This document shows positions 33,969 to 41,975 of a stretch of 53,136 nucleotides of DNA, piece after piece. A program made the position numbers and the translations under genes. Positions within the stretch are counted from its first letter, which is position 1, and every line of letters begins with the position of its first letter. The DNA comes from Gemmatimonadota bacterium (lineage in GTDB: Bacteria; Latescibacterota; UBA2968; GCA-2709665). Below the pieces are notes generated by a model that saw nothing but the letters and a program-made list of their open reading frames with translations, ran no database searches and was not told the DNA's origin. The DNA lies in the NCBI GenBank assembly GCA_028874335.1, contig JAPPJY010000027.1, positions 1-53,136 of the forward strand. The letters are read 5' to 3'.

Positions 33969-35108
33969 ATGTTGACACTGGAAGGCTGCAGGGACCGGCA
34001 GAACAGGCTACGAGCCAAACTGAGTGCGGAAGGCATCGACGCGGTCGTCTTGACGGACCATCTCGAGATATACTACCTGACCGGCGTACTGTTGTGCGCA
34101 TTCCCCGCGTTTCACTTCCCGGCATTCCTTTATTTCGAGACGGATGGCGGTTCCTGGCTGGCGGCCCATACCGGTGAGGGCGACGCGCTGGTGGACGACC
34201 GGGTCACTTACGAATGGCACATCATGAGTACGATGAATCCCGATCCCGTCCGCCAGCTCGACAAGGCGGTGGCGTCAAGATTGAGCGGCGGGAAGCCGGT
34301 CTCCCGCATCGGATGGCAGGAGGAAGGACTCGACCGGTTGCTGGCGGAAACGGTGGACGCCAGGCTGTCGCCTGATGCGTGGGCGCCGGTCGATGACTTG
34401 CTGGCGGGCCTGCACAAAAGGAAGGACGCCGACGAACTGGCGCTGTTGCGAAAAAGCGTCGAGGTCGATCTGGCGGCATATACGCGCGCACAGGAAGTGA
34501 TCGAGCCTGGGGTGAACGAACTCGATGTGCTGGCCGAGGCGCAGCAGGCGGCGATGAAGGAGGCGGGGGAGGTGGTCTATCACGGGGGCGACTATCGCGC
34601 CGGCGTTATCGGCGGGACCGCGAGGGACCGAAAGATCGAAGCGGGGGAACTCTACATCATAGACGCTCAGTCCACCTATCGCGGATACTGGTCGGATCTG
34701 GCGCGTACGTTCGCGGTCGGGGGGCAGCCCACGGACCTGCAGACGTCCGTCTACGAGCACCTTGCCGCCATTCTGCGCGACGTTCCGGGCCTGGTGAGGC
34801 CGGGCGAGAGCGCAACCGGACTGTGGAAGACAATCGACGCGCGCATTCGCGAGCACACGCACCTGGCAGACTCCGGGCTGATCCATCATGGTGGCCACGG
34901 GGTGGGGCTGCGCGCGCACGAGGCGCCGGACATCAACCGCGACCGGGACGCGGTCTTTGAGGTCGGCGACGTGTTTTCGTGTGAACCGGGAGCCTACAGT
35001 GACGACCTGCGCGCGGGAATCCGTCTGGAGAATACGTTCGCGGTAACCCCTGAGGGCGTGGAAACCCTTTCTGATTATCCTCTCGATATCATGCCATTCA
35101 AGGGCTAA
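33969..35108 (+). CDS. M24-family metallopeptidase (Xaa-Pro aminopeptidase-like)
   Basis: The 379-residue protein has an N-terminal creatinase-like domain and a C-terminal pita-bread catalytic domain. Metal ligands are visible in order: the first Asp in YIIDAQSTY, the second in SDLARTF, His in HHGGHGVGLRAHE, Glu in CEPGAY and Glu in RLENTF. The ATG at 33969 follows AAAGGAG. The family includes proline aminopeptidases, creatinase and DMSP lyase DddP, so the substrate stays open. The stop TAA (35106-35108) is formed by the first bases of repeat copy 3. Confidence 0.9.
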   Translation: MLTLEGCRDRQNRLRAKLSAEGIDAVVLTDHLEIYYLTGVLLCAFPAFHFPAFLYFETDGGSWLAAHTGEGDALVDDRVTYEWHIMSTMNPDPVRQLDKAVASRLSGGKPVSRIGWQEEGLDRLLAETVDARLSPDAWAPVDDLLAGLHKRKDADELALLRKSVEVDLAAYTRAQEVIEPGVNELDVLAEAQQAAMKEAGEVVYHGGDYRAGVIGGTARDRKIEAGELYIIDAQSTYRGYWSDLARTFAVGGQPTDLQTSVYEHLAAILRDVPGLVRPGESATGLWKTIDARIREHTHLADSGLIHHGGHGVGLRAHEAPDINRDRDAVFEVGDVFSCEPGAYSDDLRAGIRLENTFAVTPEGVETLSDYPLDIMPFKG

Positions 35109-35303
35109 CTTTGATTCGTAATTTTTCGGGGAAGTTAATTCGAATATGTGCGAGTTAATAAAGGCGATTAGACTGCTGATTACCGGGATACACCAGGACA
35201 CTGTACGTGAACGGAAAATATGTCCTTCATGACGACCATTTCGGCCCGTTTCGAAAGGTTTCGTCGCGGTGCCGCGTTGCGGCTTTTGCGGAATTGAGGC
35301 TAG
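35103..35303 (+). mobile_element. 201-bp dispersed repeat, copy 3 (MITE-like, most divergent)
   Basis: Third copy, again exactly 201 bp, edges GGCTAA and GGCTAG, same orientation as the others. Shared core stretches include TTAATTCGAATAT and AATAAAGGCGATTAGAC. It carries more substitutions than copies 1 and 2. It supplies the stop codon of the M24 gene. The following 35304-35476 shows no gene. Confidence 0.7.
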
Positions 35304-35476
35304 AATTGGCGCTGAATGGAACGGACTGGCGACATCTGAATGGCGTGGCATGTCAACGGCGGTCGCGTACAATTTCGGTTGACTTCCGCTCGCCGACCGG
35401 ACTAATTCTTACCGGGCTCCGATCGCCCTGTAACCGCCTTTCATCATGACTTGCTGCGGCGTCTCGGGAGGCTGAG

Positions 35477-36625
35477 GTGGCCATCATCGTAGATAGCGGG
35501 AGGCGCATTCCGTTCCTGAGAGGAATGCTGACCCACTACCTGCTGGAGCAGGGATTCTCCTTCCGGGAGGCATACCAGGTCGCGGACCGGGTCAGAAGTT
35601 CCATTCAGAAGCAGAAGAAGGTGCCCGCGGGCCGGATGATCGACCTGGTACATAACCACGCGCGCGAGCTCTTCGCCGACCGTCCGGTGGGAGACGGTGT
35701 TTTCTGGGCGCCGAGGTCCCGGCAGATACTCGTAGAAGACGACCTGGGCACCCGGCCTTTTTCGAAGGACCATCTCTCCGACTCGCTGGCCATCACCGGC
35801 GTTGACGAAAGCCAGGCCTACCGGATCGCCGAGCGGATCGAGGGCGATTTCATCCAGAACAACCGGACGGTGGTCAACCGCGACGACATCCTGAAGGCGA
35901 CGTTGAACATGCTCCGCATCGATTCGGGCGACGCGTTCGCGGAGCGGTACGGCATCTGGAACCGGTTTCGAAAGGGCGGGCAGGCGACGCCGCTGATCGT
36001 GCTGATCGGCGGAGGTACGGGCGTCGGCAAAACCACGGTGGGCGTGGCGCTGGCCAATCTGCTGCGTGTGTCGCGGGTTGCGTCTACCGACGAAATCCGG
36101 CAGGTGATGAGGCTGATGATTTCGTCGGATCTCATGCCCGAATTGCAGGTCTCGTCTTACGCGGCGTGGGAGGCGATCCCCGTGCCTGCCGACGAGGCCC
36201 CTGATCCCGTCATCTACGGGTTCCGCGAACAGGCGGCCCGCGTCTCCGTGGGCGTGCGGGCGACCATTGCTCGGGCGATCGACGAAAACGTCAGCCTGAT
36301 CGTCGACGGCGTTCACCTGATGCCCGATCTGCTCGAACTGGATGCGTTCTCCGGAAAGGCGTTATTTATCCACTTGAATCTGTATCTTACTGATCTACAG
36401 CAATTTACGGATCGATTTGAAAGCCGGGGGAAGAACGCCGCCGGTCGCACGCGACACCGGTACGTCAAATCGCTGGAGCAGATCATGAAAATCCAGCAGC
36501 ATATTCTGGATGTTGGCGACGGTGCCGGCGTGCCGTCGTTCGAGAATGCGGATCTGGACGAGACCGTGCAGTCAATTTCGCTTTTGATCATGGATACGCT
36601 CAGGAAGGGCTCGAAAGGCGGGTAG
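35477..36625 (+). CDS. ATP-cone plus P-loop kinase, 2-phosphoglycerate-kinase-like
   Basis: The 382-residue protein has an N-terminal ATP-cone-like region (about 1-90, RRIPFLRGMLTHYLLEQGF) and a kinase domain with Walker A GGGTGVGKTT at about 178-187. It resembles archaeal 2-phosphoglycerate kinase (COG2074), which makes 2,3-bisphosphoglycerate for cyclic-2,3-DPG in methanogens. In bacteria the role is unclear. The start is a GTG at 35477 behind GGAGGCTGAG. It is followed by two amidohydrolase genes at close spacing. The alternative is a generic zeta-toxin-like or chloramphenicol-kinase-like P-loop enzyme. Confidence 0.75.
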   Translation: MAIIVDSGRRIPFLRGMLTHYLLEQGFSFREAYQVADRVRSSIQKQKKVPAGRMIDLVHNHARELFADRPVGDGVFWAPRSRQILVEDDLGTRPFSKDHLSDSLAITGVDESQAYRIAERIEGDFIQNNRTVVNRDDILKATLNMLRIDSGDAFAERYGIWNRFRKGGQATPLIVLIGGGTGVGKTTVGVALANLLRVSRVASTDEIRQVMRLMISSDLMPELQVSSYAAWEAIPVPADEAPDPVIYGFREQAARVSVGVRATIARAIDENVSLIVDGVHLMPDLLELDAFSGKALFIHLNLYLTDLQQFTDRFESRGKNAAGRTRHRYVKSLEQIMKIQQHILDVGDGAGVPSFENADLDETVQSISLLIMDTLRKGSKGG

Positions 36626-36701
36626 GGGAGACGACGGCCCGGGAAACGCGTCCTGGGTCGGAGATCATTTGGCAGTGCGCTATCGGATGGAGAATCGGGC
36701 A

Positions 36702-37523
36702 ATGATCGATACACACGTTCATCTGGGACAACTTCTGTTCGACAACCCCGGGCTGACACCGGCCAAGCTGCTTCGGTGGATGGACCGGCAGGGAATCGAA
36801 AAGGCGGTGGTGATGGCAGTTGAGGTCCCGGAGGAACTGGACTTCTTCGTGACGACGAAGGAACTGCTGAGAATGACGCGCCCGCACCGCGACCGGCTGA
36901 AACCCCTCTGCGCCGTGGACCCCCGTCACCGGTATCCCGGCCGGTTCCAGCCGTACCCGATCATCGCGAGTTACATGGACCAGGGTTGTGTGGGGTACGG
37001 GGAGAACCTGTGCGGTCTGCCGGTGGACGATCCGATGCAGGAACGGGTGTACGAGGCGTGCGACCGGTTGAACATCGCCATCGTGATGCACTTCGATTCC
37101 TGGATCAACCGGGACAAGCCGGGGCTCACCGGGTTTGAACGCATGCTGAAGACGTACCGAAACGTGAAATTCATCGGGCATTCGCCACATTTCTGGCGTG
37201 AGATTTCCGGCGACGTGGACGCCTCGGCGGGATATCCCAAAGGAAGGGTGACGCCCGGAGGCAGGGTCGAAGCGCTGTTTCGAAAGTACCGGAATCTCTA
37301 CGCGGACCTTTCCGCGGGCTCCGGGTACGGGGCCATCACTCGGGACCCGGAGTTCGGTCCGAAATTCCTGAAACGTTGGAAACACCGGTTGATGTTCGCC
37401 ACCGACTACCTGCGGGTGGGGCAGGAAACGCCGATTGTCGAATACATCAAAGATGCGCCGCTGTCGAAAGACGCGTTCGATCTCATCACACGGAAGAATG
37501 CCGAGAAGGTCTTCCGGATCTGA
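36702..37523 (+). CDS. Amidohydrolase family protein, tandem copy 1
   Basis: The 273-residue metal-dependent amidohydrolase (amidohydrolase-2/ACMSD type) has IDTHVHLG at the N-terminus as metal-binding HxH, IVMHFD, KFIGHSPHFW and RLMFATDYL with the catalytic Asp. Decarboxylases and lactonases share this fold, so the reaction is open. The start at 36702 is chosen from alignment with copy 2; ATGs at 36669 and 36687 are possible. A close paralogue follows 65 bp downstream. Confidence 0.88.
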   Translation: MIDTHVHLGQLLFDNPGLTPAKLLRWMDRQGIEKAVVMAVEVPEELDFFVTTKELLRMTRPHRDRLKPLCAVDPRHRYPGRFQPYPIIASYMDQGCVGYGENLCGLPVDDPMQERVYEACDRLNIAIVMHFDSWINRDKPGLTGFERMLKTYRNVKFIGHSPHFWREISGDVDASAGYPKGRVTPGGRVEALFRKYRNLYADLSAGSGYGAITRDPEFGPKFLKRWKHRLMFATDYLRVGQETPIVEYIKDAPLSKDAFDLITRKNAEKVFRI

Positions 37524-37588
37524 CAGGCCGCCGGGATCAACAAGAGCGCCTTGAAGGAGACCATTCGGTGCATGCGAGGGATTAGAAA

Positions 37589-38437
37589 ATGATCGACACA
37601 CACCTGCATCTGGGACAGCTCGTGCTGGAAGACCCGGGCCTCACCCCCGCCAGATTGTTGCGCTGGATGGACCGCCATGGGATTGAAAAGGGCATCGTCA
37701 TGGCGGTGGAGGTGCCCGAGGAACTCGACTTCTACATGACAACGAAAGAGCTGCTGAGGCTCACCCGGCCTCACCGGGACCGGCTGCTGCCGCTTTGCGC
37801 CGTGGATCCAAGACATCGATACCCGGGGAGGTTCCAGCCGTACCCGATCCTCGAGCATTATATGGACCAGGGATGCGTGGGATACGGCGAGAACCTGTGT
37901 GGTCTCCCCGTGGACGATCCGATGCAGCAGCGCGTTTACGAGGCCTGCGACCGGCTGGGGCTGGCAATCGTAATGCATATCGACCACTGGATCAACCGGG
38001 ACGATACCGGATTGCCGGGCTTCGAGCGCATGGTGAAGACCTACCGGAACGTAAAGTGGGTGGGCCACGCCCAATACTTCTGGCGGGAAATCTCGGGGGA
38101 GGTCGGACAGGGAGAGCGCTATCCGGAGGGACCGGTGGCGCCCGGCGGACGTCTGAATACGTTGTTCCGGAAATATTCGAACCTGTATGCCGACCTCTCG
38201 GCGCAGTCGGGTTACAACGCCATCACACGGGATCCGGCGTTTGGGCTTAGCTTCGTTAAGCGATGGAAGCATCGGCTGATGTTCGCCACGGACACCATCC
38301 ACACGCGGCCGTCGCCGGCGTGTTCTATCGTAGGCGTCCCGCCGATGCTGGACTATATCCGGAACGCCGATCTTTCAAAGGATGCCCTTGAACGCATCAC
38401 GACCGGGAACGCGGAAAGGGTGTTCCGGATTTCGTAG
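37589..38437 (+). CDS. Amidohydrolase family protein, tandem copy 2
   Basis: The 282-residue paralogue of copy 1 is nearly collinear with it, including DTHLHLG, the long shared block CAVDPRHRYPGRFQPYPI and YGENLCGLPVDDPMQ. Differences sit in the active-site loops: GHAQYFW replaces GHSPHFW, and about nine extra residues (TRPSPACSIVGV) follow FATDTI where copy 1 has FATDYLRVGQ. This suggests the copies act on related but different substrates. The 65-bp spacing implies one transcript. Confidence 0.88.
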   Translation: MIDTHLHLGQLVLEDPGLTPARLLRWMDRHGIEKGIVMAVEVPEELDFYMTTKELLRLTRPHRDRLLPLCAVDPRHRYPGRFQPYPILEHYMDQGCVGYGENLCGLPVDDPMQQRVYEACDRLGLAIVMHIDHWINRDDTGLPGFERMVKTYRNVKWVGHAQYFWREISGEVGQGERYPEGPVAPGGRLNTLFRKYSNLYADLSAQSGYNAITRDPAFGLSFVKRWKHRLMFATDTIHTRPSPACSIVGVPPMLDYIRNADLSKDALERITTGNAERVFRIS

Positions 38438-38462
38438 GGCGACTCGATGGATAAGGTTTGAC

Positions 38463-39728
38463 ATGGATTTTCCCCGGATGTTTCCGCTGCGCCAGACGTT
38501 TGACGCGGAGAGTCTGGACGACCCTGTTGAACAGACGCGGCGGTGTGTCCTGAACTCATCGCTGGGCGCGCGCGTTTCCGGCGGTGCACGGGTTGCAATT
38601 ACGGCCGGCAGCAGGGGCATTCATCGGATCGCACAGTTGACGCGGGCGGTCGTGGACTGCGTCCATGAACTGGGGGGCGTTCCTTTCGTTCTCGCGTCGA
38701 TGGGCAGTCACGGCGGGGCCACGTCCAGCGGACAGAAAGCAATTCTCGCCTCGTACGGCATTGACGAATCCACGATGGGAGCACCGGTCGACGCCACGAT
38801 GGACGTGGTACAGGTCGGGGAAACGGACGACGGCGTTCCGGTTGTGGTGAACCGATTGGCAAGAGAGGCCGATGCGGTGGTCCTGGTGAACCGGGTCAAG
38901 CCCCACACGTCGTTTCGCGGACCGTTCGAGAGCGGGCTGATGAAGATGATGACGATCGGGCTGGGGTCGCACCGGGGGGCCACGCTCGCGCATTCGATGG
39001 GTGCGGCGGGATTGCCCCGGATGATACCGGCGTGGGGCCGCATCATACTCCGGGAGGCCCCCATCGCGCTCGGCGTGGCGATTCTGGAAAACGCTTACGA
39101 GCAGACGGCAAGAGTGGTTGCCGTGGAGCCGGACAAGTTGACGGCGGTCGAGCCGGAGTTGCTGGATGAGGCCCGGGTACTGATGCCCCGGATACCCGTG
39201 GAACGGATCGACGTCCTGATCGTGGACCGGATCGGCAAGAATATCAGCGGTACGGGAATGGACCCCAACATCATCGGACGGATATGGCTGGAGGGCGTCG
39301 AGGAGCCGGATTCACCGCGTATCGAACGCATCGTCGTGCTGGACCTGACACCCGAGACGCACGGCAACGCCAATGGAATCGGGCTGGCCGACGTGACCAC
39401 CCGCCGCCTTGTGGACGAAATCGACTTCAAGGCGACGTATGCCAACGCAATGACCAGCACGTTCCTGAACCGCGCGTACATACCCATCGTTGGCGAAAAC
39501 GACAGGGAGGCGATTGAGATCGCGCTTGGCGCGTCGGGCAACGGAGGGAACCCTGATGCGAGAGTGATGCGGATACGCTCAACGCTGGAGCTGGAACACC
39601 TCCGGGCGTCAGAGTCGCTGCTCCCGGAGCTCTCCGGGATGCCGGAAGTGGAGGTATCGGGCGAACCGGAAGAGATGGATTTCGACGGCGAGGGCAACCT
39701 GGGGACGTCCGGAACGCGGTCCGGGTGA
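38463..39728 (+). CDS. DUF2088/LarA-like protein
   Basis: The 421-residue protein belongs to the DUF2088/lactate-racemase-related family: FVLASMGSHGGATSSGQ near residue 80, NRVKPHTSFRGPFESGL near 145 and MTIGLGSHRGATLAHSMG. In LarA the corresponding N-terminal domain holds a nickel-pincer cofactor and racemises lactate. This version has the histidines of MGSHGG and KPHT, but whether it binds nickel is unknown. The ATG at 38463 follows the amidohydrolase gene by 25 bp. It ends in a bidirectional terminator. Confidence 0.78.
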   Translation: MDFPRMFPLRQTFDAESLDDPVEQTRRCVLNSSLGARVSGGARVAITAGSRGIHRIAQLTRAVVDCVHELGGVPFVLASMGSHGGATSSGQKAILASYGIDESTMGAPVDATMDVVQVGETDDGVPVVVNRLAREADAVVLVNRVKPHTSFRGPFESGLMKMMTIGLGSHRGATLAHSMGAAGLPRMIPAWGRIILREAPIALGVAILENAYEQTARVVAVEPDKLTAVEPELLDEARVLMPRIPVERIDVLIVDRIGKNISGTGMDPNIIGRIWLEGVEEPDSPRIERIVVLDLTPETHGNANGIGLADVTTRRLVDEIDFKATYANAMTSTFLNRAYIPIVGENDREAIEIALGASGNGGNPDARVMRIRSTLELEHLRASESLLPELSGMPEVEVSGEPEEMDFDGEGNLGTSGTRSG

Positions 39729-39792
39729 CGACCGGCCGCGGGCGGACGCGATAGTGCGGAACGTTCAACCCTTACTGAGGTAAGGGAATCGG

Positions 39793-39820
39793 AAGGGGGT
39801 GCTAAAGCACCCCCTTTTTC
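39793..39820. terminator. Bidirectional terminator
   Basis: AAGGGGGTGC (39793-39802) pairs with GCACCCCCTT (39807-39816) around TAAA, followed by TTT. It serves the LarA-like gene and overlaps the last codons (KKKGVL) of the opposing DapA-like gene. Confidence 0.88.
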
Positions 39821-40752
39821 TTGAGCAGACGTCGGACCCTGGCTCGGTCTCTTGCCGCGAGGATACGGCGGGCGGGGGTCGCGGCCGGTTGGGGCTGCGC
39901 CTCGCCCCGCATGGGGCCGCCCGCCAGGCCCATCATTTCCAGGCCGGCCTTGAGCATGGGCGTGCCGAGTTCGCTCCGGAGGGACGTCAGGGGTTCGAAC
40001 CAGTCCCGGAGGTCCATCGCCGTCTTCCATCGACGCCGCATTCCGGCATTGTGCATCTCGATGGACTTCGGCAGGGTAAGGTTGGACATTCCCGTCGTGA
40101 ATCCGCTGGCGCCCGCGAGGTAGTAGTAGGGCGCCATGTTCTCGCCGCCTCCCGTGATAATGGGAACGCGGTGATCCACGGCCCTGCAGCCGGTGCGTAC
40201 CCAGTCGACGGCATTGCTCTCCTCCTTGATGGCGACGACCTTCTCGAGTCCGGCAAAGCGCTTCACGAGGTTGATTGAAAGGAGTTGCCGCGGCGCCCGG
40301 AACGGGATGACTCCGATATCCACCGCTTTCGCGATGGCCTGGTGGTGCCGCCAGATCGCCGCCTCGCCGCGGGCGACGACCGGGTCGTGAGGCATCACAA
40401 GCAGGGCGTCGCAGCCGGCGGCCTGTGCGTTCTCCGCCATCTTCACGGCTGTTCCCGTGCTCCATCCGATCCCGCATACGATCCTGCACGACCTCCGGAC
40501 GCCCGCAACCGCCGCCGCGGCCAGGTCTTTGACTTCGGATGTCGAGAGGTCGTAGAATTCCCCGGATCCGCCGCAGATCACCAGGGTCTTCCGTCCCCTG
40601 ACCCCCGCAAAATAACGCGCGTTTTTCTCCAGGCCCGCTGCATCGATCCGGTATGCGCCCTTCCGGTTCAGGGCGGTCTTCATCGGCGTCATCACAAAGA
40701 CGTAGACCCCTTGCGCGTCCGTCGACCTTCGCCTTGTTTCGCTATGGTCCAT
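39802..40752 (-). CDS. DapA-family (dihydrodipicolinate synthase/N-acetylneuraminate lyase) protein
   Basis: The 316-residue TIM-barrel aldolase-family protein has the Schiff-base lysine in VVAIKEES, and GGGENMAPYYYLAGASGFTTG after it. At the position of the usual catalytic tyrosine motif (YYN-P) it reads VIPFRAPRQL, so the tyrosine seems to be missing. It is therefore more likely a sugar-acid dehydratase/aldolase such as 5-dehydro-4-deoxyglucarate dehydratase than true DapA. It lies 51 bp after an HpcH/HpaI aldolase gene, fitting sugar-acid breakdown. Confidence 0.82.
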   Translation of the reverse strand: MDHSETRRRSTDAQGVYVFVMTPMKTALNRKGAYRIDAAGLEKNARYFAGVRGRKTLVICGGSGEFYDLSTSEVKDLAAAAVAGVRRSCRIVCGIGWSTGTAVKMAENAQAAGCDALLVMPHDPVVARGEAAIWRHHQAIAKAVDIGVIPFRAPRQLLSINLVKRFAGLEKVVAIKEESNAVDWVRTGCRAVDHRVPIITGGGENMAPYYYLAGASGFTTGMSNLTLPKSIEMHNAGMRRRWKTAMDLRDWFEPLTSLRSELGTPMLKAGLEMMGLAGGPMRGEAQPQPAATPARRILAARDRARVRRLLKKKGVL

Positions 40753-40803
40753 AGCTGAGTTTCTCCGGCGCGAGTACGAGGTCTCTACACATTCGTGCGT
40801 CGG

Positions 40804-41571
40804 CTACGCCGTATGCGGATCGAACGCGGCCGCGATGTTCTGCATGCCGGCCGCAACAAGGCCGCCGTCCGATCCGAGCGCAATAAAGGTGAATCCGTCA
40901 CGTACCGCGGCGTCGAGATGACCGGGGTCCAGCAGAAGGATTCCTGCGGCTTTACCCGCCCGCCTGGCGGCTTCGGAAACCCTTGCCCTGGCATCCAGAA
41001 AGCGGGGATGGTCGAATTGCTGCGGAATCCCCAGGTTGACGCTGAGGTCCAGTGGGCCGATGAACAAAACGTCCACGCCGTCTACAGCGGCGATCCCGTC
41101 AATGGCGTTCACGGCTTCCGGGGTTTCAATCTGCACGACGGTTGTCAGCAACTCGTGCGACGAACTGAAATAGTCATCGAAATCCCGTCCGAACTCGCTG
41201 CCCCGGTTCAACTTGGCAACGCCCCGAATACCCCTCGGCGGATAGCGGCTCGAAGCCACCGCCCGCTCGGCCTCGGCCGCCGTACTCACGTAGGGCACCA
41301 TCACACCCGAAGCGCCCATATCCAGGACGCGTTTGAACCGGGGGGGTTCGTTGGCCGCGATTCGCACGATGGGCACGGCGGGCGTACCCGAGACCACCTG
41401 AAGCTGGACACGAAGCGTTTCCAGGTCCGACGCGCCGTGTTCGATGTCGATCAGGACCCAGTCCAGACCGCTCTTCCCGGCGATTTCGGCCGTGACGGCG
41501 GATCCCAGGTTCAGGAATGTCCCGGCCACGACTTCGCGCTCGAGCGCGCGCCGGCGTATACTCTTTACCAT
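40804..41571 (-). CDS. HpcH/HpaI-family aldolase
   Basis: The 255-residue class II aldolase of the 2-keto-3-deoxy acid type (HpaI, GarL, RhmA) uses a divalent metal to split or form pyruvate aldol adducts. Visible are WVLIDIEHGASD with the catalytic-type His and metal-site residues, VVQIETPEAVNAID with the metal-binding Glu, and IGPLDLSVNLG. The ATG at 41571 follows AAAGG; the frame extends further upstream without similarity. Its DapA-like neighbour suggests catabolism of a hexarate or deoxy sugar. Confidence 0.92.
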   Translation of the reverse strand: MVKSIRRRALEREVVAGTFLNLGSAVTAEIAGKSGLDWVLIDIEHGASDLETLRVQLQVVSGTPAVPIVRIAANEPPRFKRVLDMGASGVMVPYVSTAAEAERAVASSRYPPRGIRGVAKLNRGSEFGRDFDDYFSSSHELLTTVVQIETPEAVNAIDGIAAVDGVDVLFIGPLDLSVNLGIPQQFDHPRFLDARARVSEAARRAGKAAGILLLDPGHLDAAVRDGFTFIALGSDGGLVAAGMQNIAAAFDPHTA

Positions 41572-41626
41572 GGCGGAGCCTTTCTGCAGGGTGCTGTGGA
41601 TCCTCGGGCGCGGCGTACGGGCGCGA

Positions 41627-41872
41627 TTATGTATCGTCGCAGTCGGGGCGGTCCGGGTCCTCGATGACGACGCCGTCGCGGAGGTATTCCAGCGCCTTGG
41701 TGTAGCTTCTGTTCTGCAGGAAATGATCCAGTTGCCGGGACGTGAAGGGGGCAAGTTTACGGTGGAGCGTGGCCAGATGGTGCAGGTGGTCGGCGATCGG
41801 TTCCCTTTTTGCAATGGCGTCCATCAGCGCTTCCAATGCGTTCTTGAGCGATTCAGCCTGTGCCGACGTCAC
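41627..41872 (-). CDS. Small helical protein, unknown
   Basis: The 81-residue protein is predicted fully alpha-helical (ESLKNALEALMDAIAKRE) with a very acidic end (EDPDRPDCDD). AAGGAGGT four bases before the GTG at 41872 strongly supports translation. It sits between the acetyltransferase and aldolase genes in one minus-strand run. No family recognised. Confidence 0.55.
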   Translation of the reverse strand: MTSAQAESLKNALEALMDAIAKREPIADHLHHLATLHRKLAPFTSRQLDHFLQNRSYTKALEYLRDGVVIEDPDRPDCDDT

Positions 41873-41975
41873 AATGACCTCCTTCAGGATCCTGTTTACG
41901 GCCGGTTCGGTCCGGTGTTCGTCCCGGAACTGGATTGACCTGTTTCGGCCGACGAGCAGCCCGGCGGGAAACCGC

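Noticed and set aside
16682..35303. A minus-strand reading frame (containing ISRLI-FIYKHIFELTSPK) is open through all three 201-bp repeats, and 201 is divisible by three.
   Set aside because: Between copies 1 and 2 the differences fall at codon positions 1, 2 and 3 about equally (roughly 7, 6 and 8 by hand), there is no shared start or stop, and the frame runs into unrelated flanks. That is not the pattern of a protein under selection.
39985..40005. GGGTTCGAAC resembling a tRNA T-loop.
   Set aside because: It lies inside the DapA-like gene and no cloverleaf can be built around it. No other tRNA-like structure was seen.
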